A DNA stretch of 64,000 nt, taken from NCBI RefSeq assembly GCF_010365105.1, contig NZ_JAAFGZ010000026.1, positions 1-64,000 of the forward strand, read 5' to 3'. This document shows, one piece after another, positions 37,400 through 49,496 of the stretch (position 1 is its first letter; each line of letters starts with the position of its first letter). Source of the DNA: Polaromonas sp. (GTDB lineage Bacteria; Pseudomonadota; Gammaproteobacteria; Burkholderiales; Burkholderiaceae_C). The translations under genes and the position numbers were made by a program. The notes beneath the pieces are model-generated. The model saw only the letters and a list, made by a program, of their open reading frames with translations. It was not told where the DNA came from and searched no databases.

Positions 37400-37504
37400 A
37401 TGACCCCAATGCTTCCACGAAGGCAACGGCGCGCAGCGATGTGCTTCATCAATCCGAAAAAAGTCATCTGCGCCACCTTCACCTATGCGGCCATTACCGG
37501 CTAG
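37400..37504 (+). CDS. Putative 34-aa leader peptide upstream of sbp, not in supplied ORF track
   Basis: AAGGAG SD; hand translation MTPMLPRRQRRAAMCFINPKKVICATFTYAAITG*. Confidence 0.55.
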   Translation: MTPMLPRRQRRAAMCFINPKKVICATFTYAAITG

Positions 37505-37575
37505 CCCCAGCCCAACAAGTAAACAGCGCATCAGCTATCCTTTCCGACTTTTCCCTTTGCCTTCCTGGAACCCGC

Positions 37576-38568
37576 ATGACCTCTAAATTCAAGATTGCCC
37601 TGGCAACGCTGGCATTGGCCGCCAGCAGCATCGCCTCTAGCCAGACCCTGCTGAACGGCTCGTATGACGTGGCTCGTGAGTTCTACAAGGACTACAACGC
37701 GGCGTTTATCGCCCATTACAAGAAAACCACCGGCAAGGACGTGAAAATCGACCAGTCGCATGCCGGCTCCAGCGCCGTGGCGCGTTCGGTGGCCGACGGC
37801 CTGGACGCCGATGTGGTGACCATGAACACCTCGACCGATGTCGAATTTTTGGCGAATGCCGGCGTGGTGGCCAAGGACTGGGCCAAGCGTTTCCCCGGCA
37901 ATGCCTCCCCGACCACCTCGACCATGCTGTTTCTGGTGCGCAACGGCAACCCCAAGGGCATCAAGGACTGGGACGACCTGACCAAGCCCGGCATCCAGGT
38001 CATCGTCGTCAACCCCAAGACCGGCGGCAATGGCCGCTACACCTACCTGGCCGCCTGGGGTTACGCCAAGAAAAAGGGCGCGACCGACGCGCAGGCTGCC
38101 GAGTTTGTCGGCAAGCTGTACAAGAACGTACCGGTGCTGGGCAAGGGCGGACGCGACGCAACGACGGCCTTTTTGCAGCGCAACATCGGCGATGTGCTGG
38201 TGACGTTTGAATCCGAAGTCGTGTCGGTCAACAAGGAGTTCGGCGCAGGCAAGGCCGACGCGGTGTACCCGTCCATCAGCATCCTGGCTGAAAACCCAGT
38301 GGCAGTGGTGGAGCGCACAGTGGCCAAGAAAGGCACGGCGGTTCTGGCCAAGGCTTACCTTGACTACCTGTATTCCGATGAAGGCCAGGAAATTGCGGCC
38401 AAGCACGCCATGCGTCCGTATTCGCAAGCCATCCTGAAAAAGCACAGCGACATTTTCAAGCCGATCCAGCTCTTCACGGTGCAGGAAATGTTCGGCTCGC
38501 TGAGCGAAGCGCAAAAAGTCCACTTCAATGACGGTGGCCAGTTCGACAAGCTCTACACCGTCCGGTAA
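37576..38568 (+). CDS. sbp: Sulfate ABC transporter substrate-binding protein
   Basis: [67 protein letters not shown]. Confidence 0.96.
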   Translation: MTSKFKIALATLALAASSIASSQTLLNGSYDVAREFYKDYNAAFIAHYKKTTGKDVKIDQSHAGSSAVARSVADGLDADVVTMNTSTDVEFLANAGVVAKDWAKRFPGNASPTTSTMLFLVRNGNPKGIKDWDDLTKPGIQVIVVNPKTGGNGRYTYLAAWGYAKKKGATDAQAAEFVGKLYKNVPVLGKGGRDATTAFLQRNIGDVLVTFESEVVSVNKEFGAGKADAVYPSISILAENPVAVVERTVAKKGTAVLAKAYLDYLYSDEGQEIAAKHAMRPYSQAILKKHSDIFKPIQLFTVQEMFGSLSEAQKVHFNDGGQFDKLYTVR

Positions 38569-38570
38569 AC

Positions 38571-39464
38571 ATGAGTGCCTTGACTTCCGGGGCGCCATCC
38601 GCTGGGGTGGCGCCCCCTCTTCGTTCCGGCGCCAAGAGAACACCGCAGCGGGTGCTGCCGGGTTTCAGGTTGACGCTGGGCTACACGGTGTTGTACCTCA
38701 GCCTGATCGTGCTGATTCCTATAGCCGCGCTATTCTTCAAGACCTTCACGCTGACGTGGGAGCAGTTTGTCTTCGCCGTCACGTCGCCGCGTGTCATGGC
38801 CTCGTACCGGCTGACGTTTGGCGCGTCGCTGATTGCCGCACTGGTGAATCTGGTGTTTGGCCTGCTGCTGGCCTGGGTGCTGGTTCGCTACAAGTTTCCG
38901 GGCAAGAAAATCGTCGATGCGCTGGTAGACCTGCCGTTTGCGCTGCCCACGGCAGTCGCCGGTATTTCGCTGACGGCGTTGCTGGCCGGCAACGGCTGGC
39001 TCGGCCAGTACCTCGAACCCATGGGCATCAAGCTGGCGTTCACGCCCGCCGGCGTGGTGATTGCCTTGATTTTCGTCGGCATGCCGTTTGTGGTGCGCAC
39101 GGTGCAACCGGTGCTTGAAGACGCCGAAAAAGAGCTTGAAGAAGCCGCCACCGCGCTGGGCGCCAACCGTTTCCAGATTTTTACCAAGGTGATCTTTCCG
39201 CACATCGCGCCGGCCCTGATGACCGGCTTTGCGATGGCATTCGCCCGCGCCATCGGCGAATACGGCTCGGTCATCTTCATTGCCGGCAACATGCCGATGA
39301 TTTCCGAGATCACGCCGCTGATCATCATCGGCAAGCTGGAGCAGTATGACTATGCCGGCGCCACGGCCGTGGCGGTGGTGATGCTGGTCATCTCGTTCAT
39401 CCTGCTGCTGGTCATCAATGCGCTGCAGACCTGGCAGCGAAAAACCACCGGAGCGTCGTCATGA
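38571..39464 (+). CDS. cysT: Sulfate ABC transporter permease CysT
   Basis: [49 protein letters not shown]. Confidence 0.96.
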   Translation: MSALTSGAPSAGVAPPLRSGAKRTPQRVLPGFRLTLGYTVLYLSLIVLIPIAALFFKTFTLTWEQFVFAVTSPRVMASYRLTFGASLIAALVNLVFGLLLAWVLVRYKFPGKKIVDALVDLPFALPTAVAGISLTALLAGNGWLGQYLEPMGIKLAFTPAGVVIALIFVGMPFVVRTVQPVLEDAEKELEEAATALGANRFQIFTKVIFPHIAPALMTGFAMAFARAIGEYGSVIFIAGNMPMISEITPLIIIGKLEQYDYAGATAVAVVMLVISFILLLVINALQTWQRKTTGASS

Positions 39465-40357
39465 GCGGTCCGTCTTCGCAACCCATTCGCCGCGCCAAGG
39501 CCGGCACAACCGAGGCGCCGTGGGTCCGCTACCTGCTCATTACCGTGGCGCTGCTGTTCGTGCTGCTGTTTTTGATCCTGCCGCTGGCTGCCGTCTTTAC
39601 CGAGGCGCTGCGCAAGGGTTTTGGCGCTTATCTGGAAGCACTGAAGGAGCCTGACGCCTGGTCGGCCATCCAGCTCACCCTGATCGCCGCCGCGATTTCC
39701 GTGCCGTTGAACCTCGTGTTCGGCGTGGCCGCCGCCTGGGCGATCGCCAAGTACGAGTTTCGCGGCAAGTCGTTTTTGACGACGCTGGTCGATCTGCCGT
39801 TTTCCGTCTCGCCGGTCGTTGCTGGCCTGATGTACGTGCTGCTGTTCGGCGCCCAGGGCTGGTTTGGCCCGTGGCTGCAGGCGCATGACATCAAGATCAT
39901 CTTTGCCGTTCCAGGCATCGTGCTGGCCACCGTGTTCGTGACCTTTCCCTTCATCGCGCGGGAACTGATTCCGCTGATGCAGGCGCAGGGCAACGACGAG
40001 GAGCAGGCCGCGATCGTATTGGGCGCGACCGGCTGGCAGACCTTTTGGCGCGTCACGCTGCCCAACATCAAGTGGGGGCTGATCTACGGCGTGATTCTGT
40101 GCAATGCGCGTGCCATGGGCGAATTCGGCGCGGTATCGGTGGTGTCGGGCCACATTCGCGGGCAGACCAACACCTTGCCGCTGCATGTGGAAATCCTCTA
40201 CAACGAATACCAGTCGGTGGCTGCCTTTGCCGTGGCCTCGCTGCTGGCCATCCTTGCGCTGGTCACGCTGGCCATCAAATCGGTCGCCGAATGGCGGCAC
40301 GAGGCTGAAATGAAAGCCGCAGCCCAGCTGCCGCCTGAGCGGCCCGCTCTTAATTGA
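39461..40357 (+). CDS. cysW: Sulfate ABC transporter permease CysW
   Basis: [69 protein letters not shown]. Confidence 0.96.
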   Translation: MSGPSSQPIRRAKAGTTEAPWVRYLLITVALLFVLLFLILPLAAVFTEALRKGFGAYLEALKEPDAWSAIQLTLIAAAISVPLNLVFGVAAAWAIAKYEFRGKSFLTTLVDLPFSVSPVVAGLMYVLLFGAQGWFGPWLQAHDIKIIFAVPGIVLATVFVTFPFIARELIPLMQAQGNDEEQAAIVLGATGWQTFWRVTLPNIKWGLIYGVILCNARAMGEFGAVSVVSGHIRGQTNTLPLHVEILYNEYQSVAAFAVASLLAILALVTLAIKSVAEWRHEAEMKAAAQLPPERPALN

Positions 40358-40364
40358 ACGCAGA

Positions 40365-40397
40365 CCCTCACCCCAACCTTCTGGCGAAGGGCGAGGG
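40365..40397. repeat. CCCTCACCCC...GGGCGAGGG-type palindromic intergenic motif
   Basis: CCCTCACCCCAACCTTCTGGCGAAGGGCGAGGG between cysW and cysA; imperfect hairpin. Confidence 0.7.
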
Positions 40398-40415
40398 AGA
40401 AAGAAAGAAAAAATC

Positions 40416-41504
40416 ATGGGTATCGAAATTCGCAACGTCAGCAAGCAGTTTGGCAACTTCCAGGCCTTGAGTGACGTGAGCCTGGACATTGAAGCCGGCG
40501 AACTCGTCGCCTTGCTCGGCCCCTCGGGCTGCGGCAAGACCACGCTGCTGCGCATCATTGCCGGGCTGGAAACGCCCGACCAGGGCAGCATTTTGTTCAG
40601 CGGCGAGGACACCACCGACGTGCATGTGCGCGAGCGCGGCGTCGGCTTTGTGTTCCAGCATTACGCGCTGTTCCGGCACATGACGGTGTTCGAGAACGTC
40701 GCCTTCGGCCTGCGCGTCAAGCCGCGCAGCCAGCGGCCCAGCGAAGCGCAGATCAAGGAAAAAGTGCATTCGCTGCTCGGCCTGGTGCAGCTCGACTGGC
40801 TGGCTGACCGTTTTCCGTCGCAACTGTCGGGCGGGCAACGCCAGCGCATCGCTCTGGCGCGCGCGCTGGCGGTCGAGCCGAAGGTGCTGCTGCTTGACGA
40901 GCCGTTTGGCGCGCTGGACGCCAAGGTGCGCAAGGAGTTGCGCCGCTGGCTGCGCCGCCTGCATGACGACCTGCATGTCACCAGCATCTTTGTCACGCAC
41001 GACCAGGAAGAAGCGCTCGAAGTCGCCGACCGCGTGGTGCTGATGAACCAGGGCAAGGTCGAGCAGATCGGCTCGCCGCAACAGGTCTGGGATCATCCGG
41101 CGAGCCCGTTCGTTTATGGCTTCCTCGGCGACGTGAACTTGTTTCATGGCCGCGCCCATGAAGGCGAAATCCAGCTCGACGGATTGACACTCGATGCGCC
41201 GGAGCACAGCGGCGCGCAAAACGCCAAGGCCTTCGCCTATGTGCGGCCGCACGATTTCGATGTGGCGCGTTATACGCCAGGGGCCGACGGCATCGTCGCG
41301 ACACTGGACCGCGCCATCGTCATCGGCCCGATTGCCCGGCTGGAACTGGTTCCGGTTGATTCGGACAAGCCGTCGGCCGAATCCCTGATTGAAGTGCAAA
41401 TGCCATCGCATCAGTTCAGGGACATGGGACTGAAAGAGGGAGAAAAGCTGGTGATCACGCCGCGCAAGGCACGCGTGTTTGTCGATGCGGGCGAGGGGAT
41501 TTGA
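40416..41504 (+). CDS. cysA: Sulfate/thiosulfate ABC transporter ATP-binding protein
   Basis: [53 protein letters not shown]. Confidence 0.97.
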   Translation: MGIEIRNVSKQFGNFQALSDVSLDIEAGELVALLGPSGCGKTTLLRIIAGLETPDQGSILFSGEDTTDVHVRERGVGFVFQHYALFRHMTVFENVAFGLRVKPRSQRPSEAQIKEKVHSLLGLVQLDWLADRFPSQLSGGQRQRIALARALAVEPKVLLLDEPFGALDAKVRKELRRWLRRLHDDLHVTSIFVTHDQEEALEVADRVVLMNQGKVEQIGSPQQVWDHPASPFVYGFLGDVNLFHGRAHEGEIQLDGLTLDAPEHSGAQNAKAFAYVRPHDFDVARYTPGADGIVATLDRAIVIGPIARLELVPVDSDKPSAESLIEVQMPSHQFRDMGLKEGEKLVITPRKARVFVDAGEGI

Positions 41505-41539
41505 CGGCAAGCACGGCTAGCAAGCGTCGGTTCTGACAA

Positions 41540-41618
41540 AAAATATTTTTTTGGTATCAAAAAGGTCTCTTGCGCAGGCTGCATATGAGATGACAGCTAT
41601 TTATTCAATAGCAAAAGA
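41540..41618 (-). repeat. Dispersed hairpin repeat copy
   Basis: Minus: TTTTGCTATTGAATAAATAGCTGTCATCTCATATGCAGCCTGCGCAAGAGACCTTTTTGATACC. Confidence 0.85.
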
Positions 41619-41810
41619 ATGTTGGGTCATTTGAGCCATTTGGGTTCACTGAGCATTCCGGCCAGCGTTATCCGAACGACTTGTCACGACACCCCCGAAC
41701 TTGTTCTTCAGGCATACGCACAGCGGGGCATGCGCGTGCAGGAACTAATCCGGGGCGGTTTCAACGAACCATCGGACAATCCTTGAATCGATCAACCAAG
41801 AGGGAATTGA

Positions 41811-42317
41811 ATGTTTTTGACGTATTTCGACACCATGCCGCGCCGCTTGCTGGCACTGACGGCCGCAGTATGTGTGGCGCTGCTTGCTTTTGGTCTTTAC
41901 TTGCAGCATGTGGTGGGGCTGGAGCCTTGCCCGATGTGCATCGTGCAGCGCTATGCCTTGGCGCTGGTGGCCATCGTTGCAGGCGTCAGCGCCCTGAGCG
42001 CCCGGCGGAATTTCCTGATCACCGGTGCCAGCTTGCTGGTGTTGCTGTCGGGTTTTGGCGCCTTCGTGGCGGCGCGGCAGAGTTTCCTGCAGTGGTATCC
42101 GCCTGAAATCGTCTCGTGTGGCCGTGATTTTTACGGAATGATCGAAACCTTTCCGCTCAAGCGCGCGATTCCGCTGATTTTCAAGGGCAGTGGCGACTGC
42201 ACTGCGATTGACTGGACCTTTCTGGGCGGCTCGATTGCCAACTGGTCTTTTGTCTGCTTTGCGCTGATTGCCGTGATGGCGCTGACGCTGGCCGTCAGGC
42301 AGGCCCGCCAGCGCTGA
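41811..42317 (+). CDS. dsbB: Disulfide bond formation protein B
   Basis: GLYLQHVVGLEPCPMCIVQRYALALV; VSCGRDFYGMIETFPLKRAIPLIFKGSGDCTAIDWTFLG. Confidence 0.95.
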   Translation: MFLTYFDTMPRRLLALTAAVCVALLAFGLYLQHVVGLEPCPMCIVQRYALALVAIVAGVSALSARRNFLITGASLLVLLSGFGAFVAARQSFLQWYPPEIVSCGRDFYGMIETFPLKRAIPLIFKGSGDCTAIDWTFLGGSIANWSFVCFALIAVMALTLAVRQARQR

Positions 42318-42346
42318 TAGTGCGCATGCGCTGCCATGTTCACGTT

Positions 42347-42417
42347 AATTGCTATTGAAAATATAGCTATCAGCGCCCGTGCAGCCTGCGCAAAAGGCTG
42401 ATTTGATGCAAAAAAAT
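42347..42417 (+). repeat. Dispersed hairpin repeat copy
   Basis: AATTGCTATTGAAAATATAGCTATCAGCGCCCGTGCAGCCTGCGCAAAAGGCTGATTTGATGC. Confidence 0.85.
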
Positions 42418-42454
42418 GCCAGTCAGCGCGGGGCTGACTGGCATGGGTTTGAAG
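42411..42454 (-). terminator. Rho-independent terminator of aminotransferase gene
   Basis: Minus strand ATGCCAGTCAGCCCCGCGCTGACTGGCATTTTTTT. Confidence 0.88.
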
Positions 42455-42484
42455 CGGCGTCTTTTCGGCACGCCCGCGACTGCT

Positions 42485-43681
42485 TTAGATCACCTTGGCA
42501 ATCGATGCGCAAACATAGTCGATGTTCTTGCTGTTCAGCGCGGCCACGCACATACGGCCGGTGTCGGTGCCATAGACGCCAAACTCACTGCGCAGGCGCA
42601 CCATCTGGTCCTTGCTCAAGCCCGAATAGCTGAACATGCCGATCTGCTGGGTGATGAAGCTCATGTCTTCCTTCACGCCAGCGGCTTTCAGGCCATCGAC
42701 CAGCTTCTGGCGCATGGCCTTGATGCGCACGCGCATCTCGCCGAGTTCCTTTTCCCACAACGCACGCAGCTCGGGCGTGTTCAGCACCATGGCGACCACC
42801 GTGCCGCCATGAATCGGCGGGTTGCTGTAGTTGGTGCGGATGACGATCTTGAGCTGGCTCAGCACGCGGCCGGCTTCTTCCTTGCTCTCGCACACCACGC
42901 TCAGGCCGCCGACGCGTTCGCCGTACAGGCTGAAACTCTTGGAAAAAGAGGTGGAGACGAAAAAGTCCAGGCCGGCCGCAACAAACTTGCCGACAGCCGC
43001 GCCGTCTTCTTCAAGACCATAGCCAAAGCCCTGGTAGGCCATGTCCAGAAAGGCTACCAAGTTGTTGGCCTTGACGGCGGCAACGACTTGGTCCCACTGG
43101 GCGGCGGTGATGTCATAGCCAGTCGGGTTGTGGCAGCAGGCGTGCAGCACGACGACCGTGCCAGCAGGCGCAGCGTTCAGCGCGGCCAGCATGCCGTCGA
43201 AGTTGATGCCGCGCGTGGCTGCGTCGTAATACGGGTAGCTTTCGACCGTGAAGCCGGCGTTGGTGAACAGCGCGCGGTGGTTTTCCCAGCTTGGGTCGCT
43301 GATCAGGACTTTGGCGTCCGGGTTCAGGCGCTTCAAGAAGTCGGCACCGACTTTCAGGCCGCCCGTGCCGCCGATGCACTGCACCGTGGCCACGCGGCCC
43401 GAGGCAACAGGTTCGCTGTCGGCGCCAAACACCAGGCCCTTGACGGCCGAATCGTAGGCGGCAATGCCGTCAATCGGCAAATAGCCACGTGCCTTGGGCG
43501 CTTCCATCATCTGTTTTTCAGCAATCTGGACGCATTCGAGCAGCGGTAGCTTGCCGTTGTCGTCGTAATAGACGCCCACGCCGAGGTTGACCTTGGCGGG
43601 GTTGGTGTCGGCGCCAAATTGTTCGTTCAGGCCCAGGATCGGGTCGCGCGGGGCCATTTCGACGGCGGTAAACAAAGACAT
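42485..43681 (-). CDS. tyrB: Aromatic/aspartate aminotransferase (class I)
   Basis: APRDPILGLNEQFGADTNPAKVNLGVGVYYDD; HACCHNPTGYDIT; STSFSKSFSLYGERVG. Confidence 0.92.
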   Translation of the reverse strand: MSLFTAVEMAPRDPILGLNEQFGADTNPAKVNLGVGVYYDDNGKLPLLECVQIAEKQMMEAPKARGYLPIDGIAAYDSAVKGLVFGADSEPVASGRVATVQCIGGTGGLKVGADFLKRLNPDAKVLISDPSWENHRALFTNAGFTVESYPYYDAATRGINFDGMLAALNAAPAGTVVVLHACCHNPTGYDITAAQWDQVVAAVKANNLVAFLDMAYQGFGYGLEEDGAAVGKFVAAGLDFFVSTSFSKSFSLYGERVGGLSVVCESKEEAGRVLSQLKIVIRTNYSNPPIHGGTVVAMVLNTPELRALWEKELGEMRVRIKAMRQKLVDGLKAAGVKEDMSFITQQIGMFSYSGLSKDQMVRLRSEFGVYGTDTGRMCVAALNSKNIDYVCASIAKVI

Positions 43682-43840
43682 GGAATATCCTTAGAAGTGA
43701 AAAATGTGCCTTGGGCAAGGCGGATGGCGCCGGGTGTTGTCCCGGCAAAAGGTCTGGTGGTCGAGCGGCAGGGATTGCAATTCCCGCCTTTGCCCGAATG
43801 TCATAGTGTGTTTAATTGCCCCGGATTTTAACGGGGCCTG

Positions 43841-45985
<2,145 letters not shown>

Positions 45986-46046
45986 TTGGGGTTATTGCCA
46001 TACGCAACGGAGCTTCAGCCTGCGAAAAATGACCTTGCGTGGTATA

Positions 46047-46065
46047 CTTGACGAAATTAGTCAAG
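46047..46065 (+). promoter_or_regulatory. IscR type-1-like operator upstream of iscR
   Basis: CTTGACGAAATTAGTCAAG palindrome (6-bp arms, 7-nt spacer) ~130 bp upstream of iscR ATG. Confidence 0.7.
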
Positions 46066-46195
46066 AACCTGACACCCATAAAAAAACTCCTGCAAGCGGC
46101 TTTGAAGCCAGTCGGGACATTGAGGGATAAGTTCCCTGAGAGTCACAAGCTTTCGGGGTCAAAACGACAGTCAAGCGCACTTTAAGGAGCTTGTT

Positions 46196-46732
46196 ATGCG
46201 TCTTACAACCAAAGGCCGTTTTGCGGTCACAGCGATGATCGATCTGGGATTACGCCAGAACAACGGTCCGGTCACGCTGGCAGCGATCAGCCAGCGCCAG
46301 CAGATTTCCCTGTCCTACCTGGAGCAGTTGTTCGGCAAGCTGCGTCGCCATGAACTGGTCGAATCCACCCGTGGCCCCGGCGGCGGTTACACGCTGGGCC
46401 GCAAGGCGTCCGAAATCACCGTTGCCGACATCATCGTGTCGGTGGACGAACCCATTGACGCCACCCAGTGTGGCGGCAAGGAAAATTGCCAGGACGATGG
46501 CACGCGGTGCATGACGCACGACCTGTGGTCCTCGTTGAACACCCGGATGGTCGAGTTTCTTGATTCGGTCAGTTTGCAAAAGCTGGTTGACGACCAACTT
46601 GCCAAGGGCGTCATGGTGGAAAGCACGCCGCAGGTCAAAAAGGCAGTCTTTGCCTCCCCCATTGTCAAGCCCGTCCGCGTGAATGCGCCCAACTCCGTGT
46701 TTGCACTCGGCAACGCTTTTTCCAAATCCTGA
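46196..46732 (+). CDS. iscR: Fe-S cluster assembly transcriptional regulator
   Basis: MRLTTKGRFAVTAMIDLGLRQNNGPVTLAAISQRQQISLSYLEQLFGKLRRHELVESTRGPGGGYTLGR; CGGKENCQDDGTRCMTHDLW. Confidence 0.97.
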   Translation: MRLTTKGRFAVTAMIDLGLRQNNGPVTLAAISQRQQISLSYLEQLFGKLRRHELVESTRGPGGGYTLGRKASEITVADIIVSVDEPIDATQCGGKENCQDDGTRCMTHDLWSSLNTRMVEFLDSVSLQKLVDDQLAKGVMVESTPQVKKAVFASPIVKPVRVNAPNSVFALGNAFSKS

Positions 46733-46807
46733 CCGGTTCGGAATACATCGCCGGAATGCCATCGTTTCATCAAGTCGCCAGCCCGTAAAAACAAGAGAGC
46801 CCGCCCT

Positions 46808-48025
46808 ATGGATACCCCACACTTCCCGATTTACATGGACTACAGCGCTACCAACCCTTGCGATCCACGGGTAGTGGACGCGATGATCCCGTGGTTGCGC
46901 GAGCATTTTGGCAATCCCGCGTCCCGCAGCCATGCCTGGGGCTGGGAGGCCGAAGCCGTGGTGGAGAAATCCCGCGAGCAGGTGGCAGCATTGATCGGTG
47001 CCGATCCGCGCGAGATTGTGTGGACCAGCGGCGCCACCGAATCCAACAACCTGGCGCTCAAGGGCGCGGCTCATTTCTACAAGTCCAAGGGCAAGCACCT
47101 CATCACGGTCAAGACCGAGCACAAGGCGGTGCTCGATACCTGCCGCGAATTGGAGCGTCAGGGCTTTGAAGTCACTTACCTGGATGTTCAGGCTGACGGT
47201 CTGCTGGACCTGGACGTGTTCAAGGCGGCAATCCGCCCGGACACCATCATTGTGAGCGTCATGTTCGTCAACAACGAAATCGGCGTGATCCAGGACATGG
47301 CCGCCATTGGTGCGATTTGCCGCGAAAAAGGCATTATTTTCCACTCGGATGCAGCGCAGGCCACTGGTCGCGTCGATATCGATCTGGCCAGCCTGCCGAT
47401 CGATCTGATGAGCCTGACCTCGCACAAGACCTACGGTCCCAAAGGCATTGGCGCGCTGTATGTGCGTCGCAAGCCGCGTGTGCGCCTTGAAGCGCAAATG
47501 CACGGCGGCGGACATGAGCGCGGCATGCGCTCAGGCACCTTGCCGACGCACCAGATCGCCGGCATGGGCGAGGCCTACCGCATTGCCAAGGCCGAAATGC
47601 ATGAAGAAAACAAACGCATCCGTGCATTGCATGAGCGCATGCTCAATGGCCTGAAGGATGTAGAGGAAGTGTTTCTCAACGGCCATGCCGAAAAGCGTGT
47701 GCCGCACAACCTGAACATGAGCTTCAATTTCGTCGAAGGCGAGTCGCTGATCATGGGCATCAAGGGTCTGGCGGTGTCGAGCGGTTCAGCCTGCACCTCG
47801 GCGAGCCTGGAGCCCAGCTACGTGCTGCGCGCCCTGGGCCGCAGCGACGAACTGGCGCACAGCAGCCTGCGCATGACGATTGGCCGCTGGACCACCGAAG
47901 AGGAAATCGACTACGCCGTTGCCACCATCAAGGAAAATGTGGCCAAGCTGCGCGACCTGTCGCCCCTTTGGGAAATGTTCAAGGATGGTGTTGACCTGTC
48001 CACCATCCAGTGGGCAGCCCATTAA
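46808..48025 (+). CDS. iscS: Cysteine desulfurase
   Basis: [67 protein letters not shown]. Confidence 0.98.
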   Translation: MDTPHFPIYMDYSATNPCDPRVVDAMIPWLREHFGNPASRSHAWGWEAEAVVEKSREQVAALIGADPREIVWTSGATESNNLALKGAAHFYKSKGKHLITVKTEHKAVLDTCRELERQGFEVTYLDVQADGLLDLDVFKAAIRPDTIIVSVMFVNNEIGVIQDMAAIGAICREKGIIFHSDAAQATGRVDIDLASLPIDLMSLTSHKTYGPKGIGALYVRRKPRVRLEAQMHGGGHERGMRSGTLPTHQIAGMGEAYRIAKAEMHEENKRIRALHERMLNGLKDVEEVFLNGHAEKRVPHNLNMSFNFVEGESLIMGIKGLAVSSGSACTSASLEPSYVLRALGRSDELAHSSLRMTIGRWTTEEEIDYAVATIKENVAKLRDLSPLWEMFKDGVDLSTIQWAAH

Positions 48026-48093
48026 TCAAACAGGCATCCCGATGGCGCTGAACCCGCCATTTGCCCGATAACCAGCATTCAAGGAGTACTTCA

Positions 48094-48498
48094 ATGGCTT
48101 ACAGTGAAAAAGTGGTGGACCACTACGAAAACCCCCGCAACGTCGGTTCTTTTGAAAAGGGCGACGAAACGGTAGGCACCGGCATGGTCGGCGCACCGGC
48201 TTGCGGCGACGTGATGAAACTGCAGATCAAGGTGAATCCGGTCACCGGCGTGATTGAGGATGCGCGCTTCAAAACCTACGGCTGCGGCTCGGCCATTGCC
48301 TCCAGTTCACTCGTGACGGAATGGGTCAAGGGCAAGACGCTGGACCAGGCGGCGAGCATCAAGAACAGTGCCATTGCCGAGGAACTGGCGTTGCCCCCTG
48401 TGAAGATTCATTGCTCCATCCTGGCAGAAGATGCCATCAAGGCAGCGGTCAACGATTACAAGCAAAAGCATCTGCCTGCCGTTGCAGCCGCGCTCTGA
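48094..48498 (+). CDS. iscU: Fe-S cluster scaffold protein
   Basis: [72 protein letters not shown]. Confidence 0.98.
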   Translation: MAYSEKVVDHYENPRNVGSFEKGDETVGTGMVGAPACGDVMKLQIKVNPVTGVIEDARFKTYGCGSAIASSSLVTEWVKGKTLDQAASIKNSAIAEELALPPVKIHCSILAEDAIKAAVNDYKQKHLPAVAAAL

Positions 48499-48527
48499 TC
48501 AACCCCTGTTTACTTCAAGCGATTGAT

Positions 48528-48851
48528 ATGTCCGTTACCCTTACCGACGCTGCCGCCCGCCACGTTACCCGCTACATGAGCAAGCGTGGCAGGGGTGTGG
48601 GCGTGCGCCTGGGCGTCAAGACCACCGGCTGTTCTGGACTGGCTTACAAGCTGGAATACGCCGATGAAATCGCACCCGAAGATGTCGTGTTTGAAGACAA
48701 TGGCGTCAAGGTGCTGGTGGATCCCAAAAGCATGGCCTACATTGATGGTACCCAGCTTGATTTTGTGCGCGAAGGCCTGAACGAAGGCTTCAAGTTCATC
48801 AACCCCAATGAGCGTGACCGCTGTGGGTGCGGTGAAAGTTTTCGCGTTTGA
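48528..48851 (+). CDS. iscA: Iron-sulfur cluster assembly protein
   Basis: [58 protein letters not shown]. Confidence 0.97.
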   Translation: MSVTLTDAAARHVTRYMSKRGRGVGVRLGVKTTGCSGLAYKLEYADEIAPEDVVFEDNGVKVLVDPKSMAYIDGTQLDFVREGLNEGFKFINPNERDRCGCGESFRV

Positions 48852-48945
48852 GTGGCAAACCGGCGATATCTTGCACGGCGCAGCATTGCGCATCGATTTT
48901 TTCCAATGCCGCCTTCACTGACCATGCTGGCGGCTTTTTCATTCC

Positions 48946-49464
48946 ATGAACCTTCAATCCAACGACTTCGAACTTTTCAGCGTTCCCATGCAGTTTGTCC
49001 AGGACCGGGCGCAACTTGACGCGCGCTGGAAAGAACTGCAGCGCGAAGCTCATCCTGACAAATTTGCAGCGCAGGGAGCGGCGGCGCAGCGTTTGGCCAT
49101 GCAGTGGTCTGTCCGGATCAATGAGGCGTACCAGCGGCTCAAGGACCCGCTCAAGCGCGCCAGTTATTTGTGCGAACTGCATGGCGCGCCGATCAATGCC
49201 GAGAACAACACCGCCATGCCAGCCGTCTTCCTGATGCAGCAAATGGAATGGCGCGAAGCGCTGGAAGAGGCCGAGGGGATCGAAGACCTGGATAAAATTG
49301 CCATTCAGGCAAGGAATGGCGGGCATAGACAGCTATTAAAAATAGAGCAGATGCTGGATCAGAAGAGAGATTTTTTCGAAGCTGCTCAACAGGTTAGAAG
49401 CCTCATGTTTATCGAACGCTTTACCCGTGAGGTCGATGAACGCATTGATCTGCTGGAACAATAA
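48946..49464 (+). CDS. hscB: Fe-S assembly co-chaperone
   Basis: [38 protein letters not shown]-domain with HPDKF. Confidence 0.96.
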   Translation: MNLQSNDFELFSVPMQFVQDRAQLDARWKELQREAHPDKFAAQGAAAQRLAMQWSVRINEAYQRLKDPLKRASYLCELHGAPINAENNTAMPAVFLMQQMEWREALEEAEGIEDLDKIAIQARNGGHRQLLKIEQMLDQKRDFFEAAQQVRSLMFIERFTREVDERIDLLEQ

Positions 49465-49496
49465 GCTATTTAAGAAACTCAGTAAAGAACAGCGCC

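Noticed and set aside
49328-49350. Repeat-like ACAGCTATTAAAAATAGAGC inside hscB
   Set aside because: Protein aligns normally with HscB C-terminal pattern ([12 protein letters not shown]...[15 protein letters not shown]); only the AT core matches, so probably coincidence.
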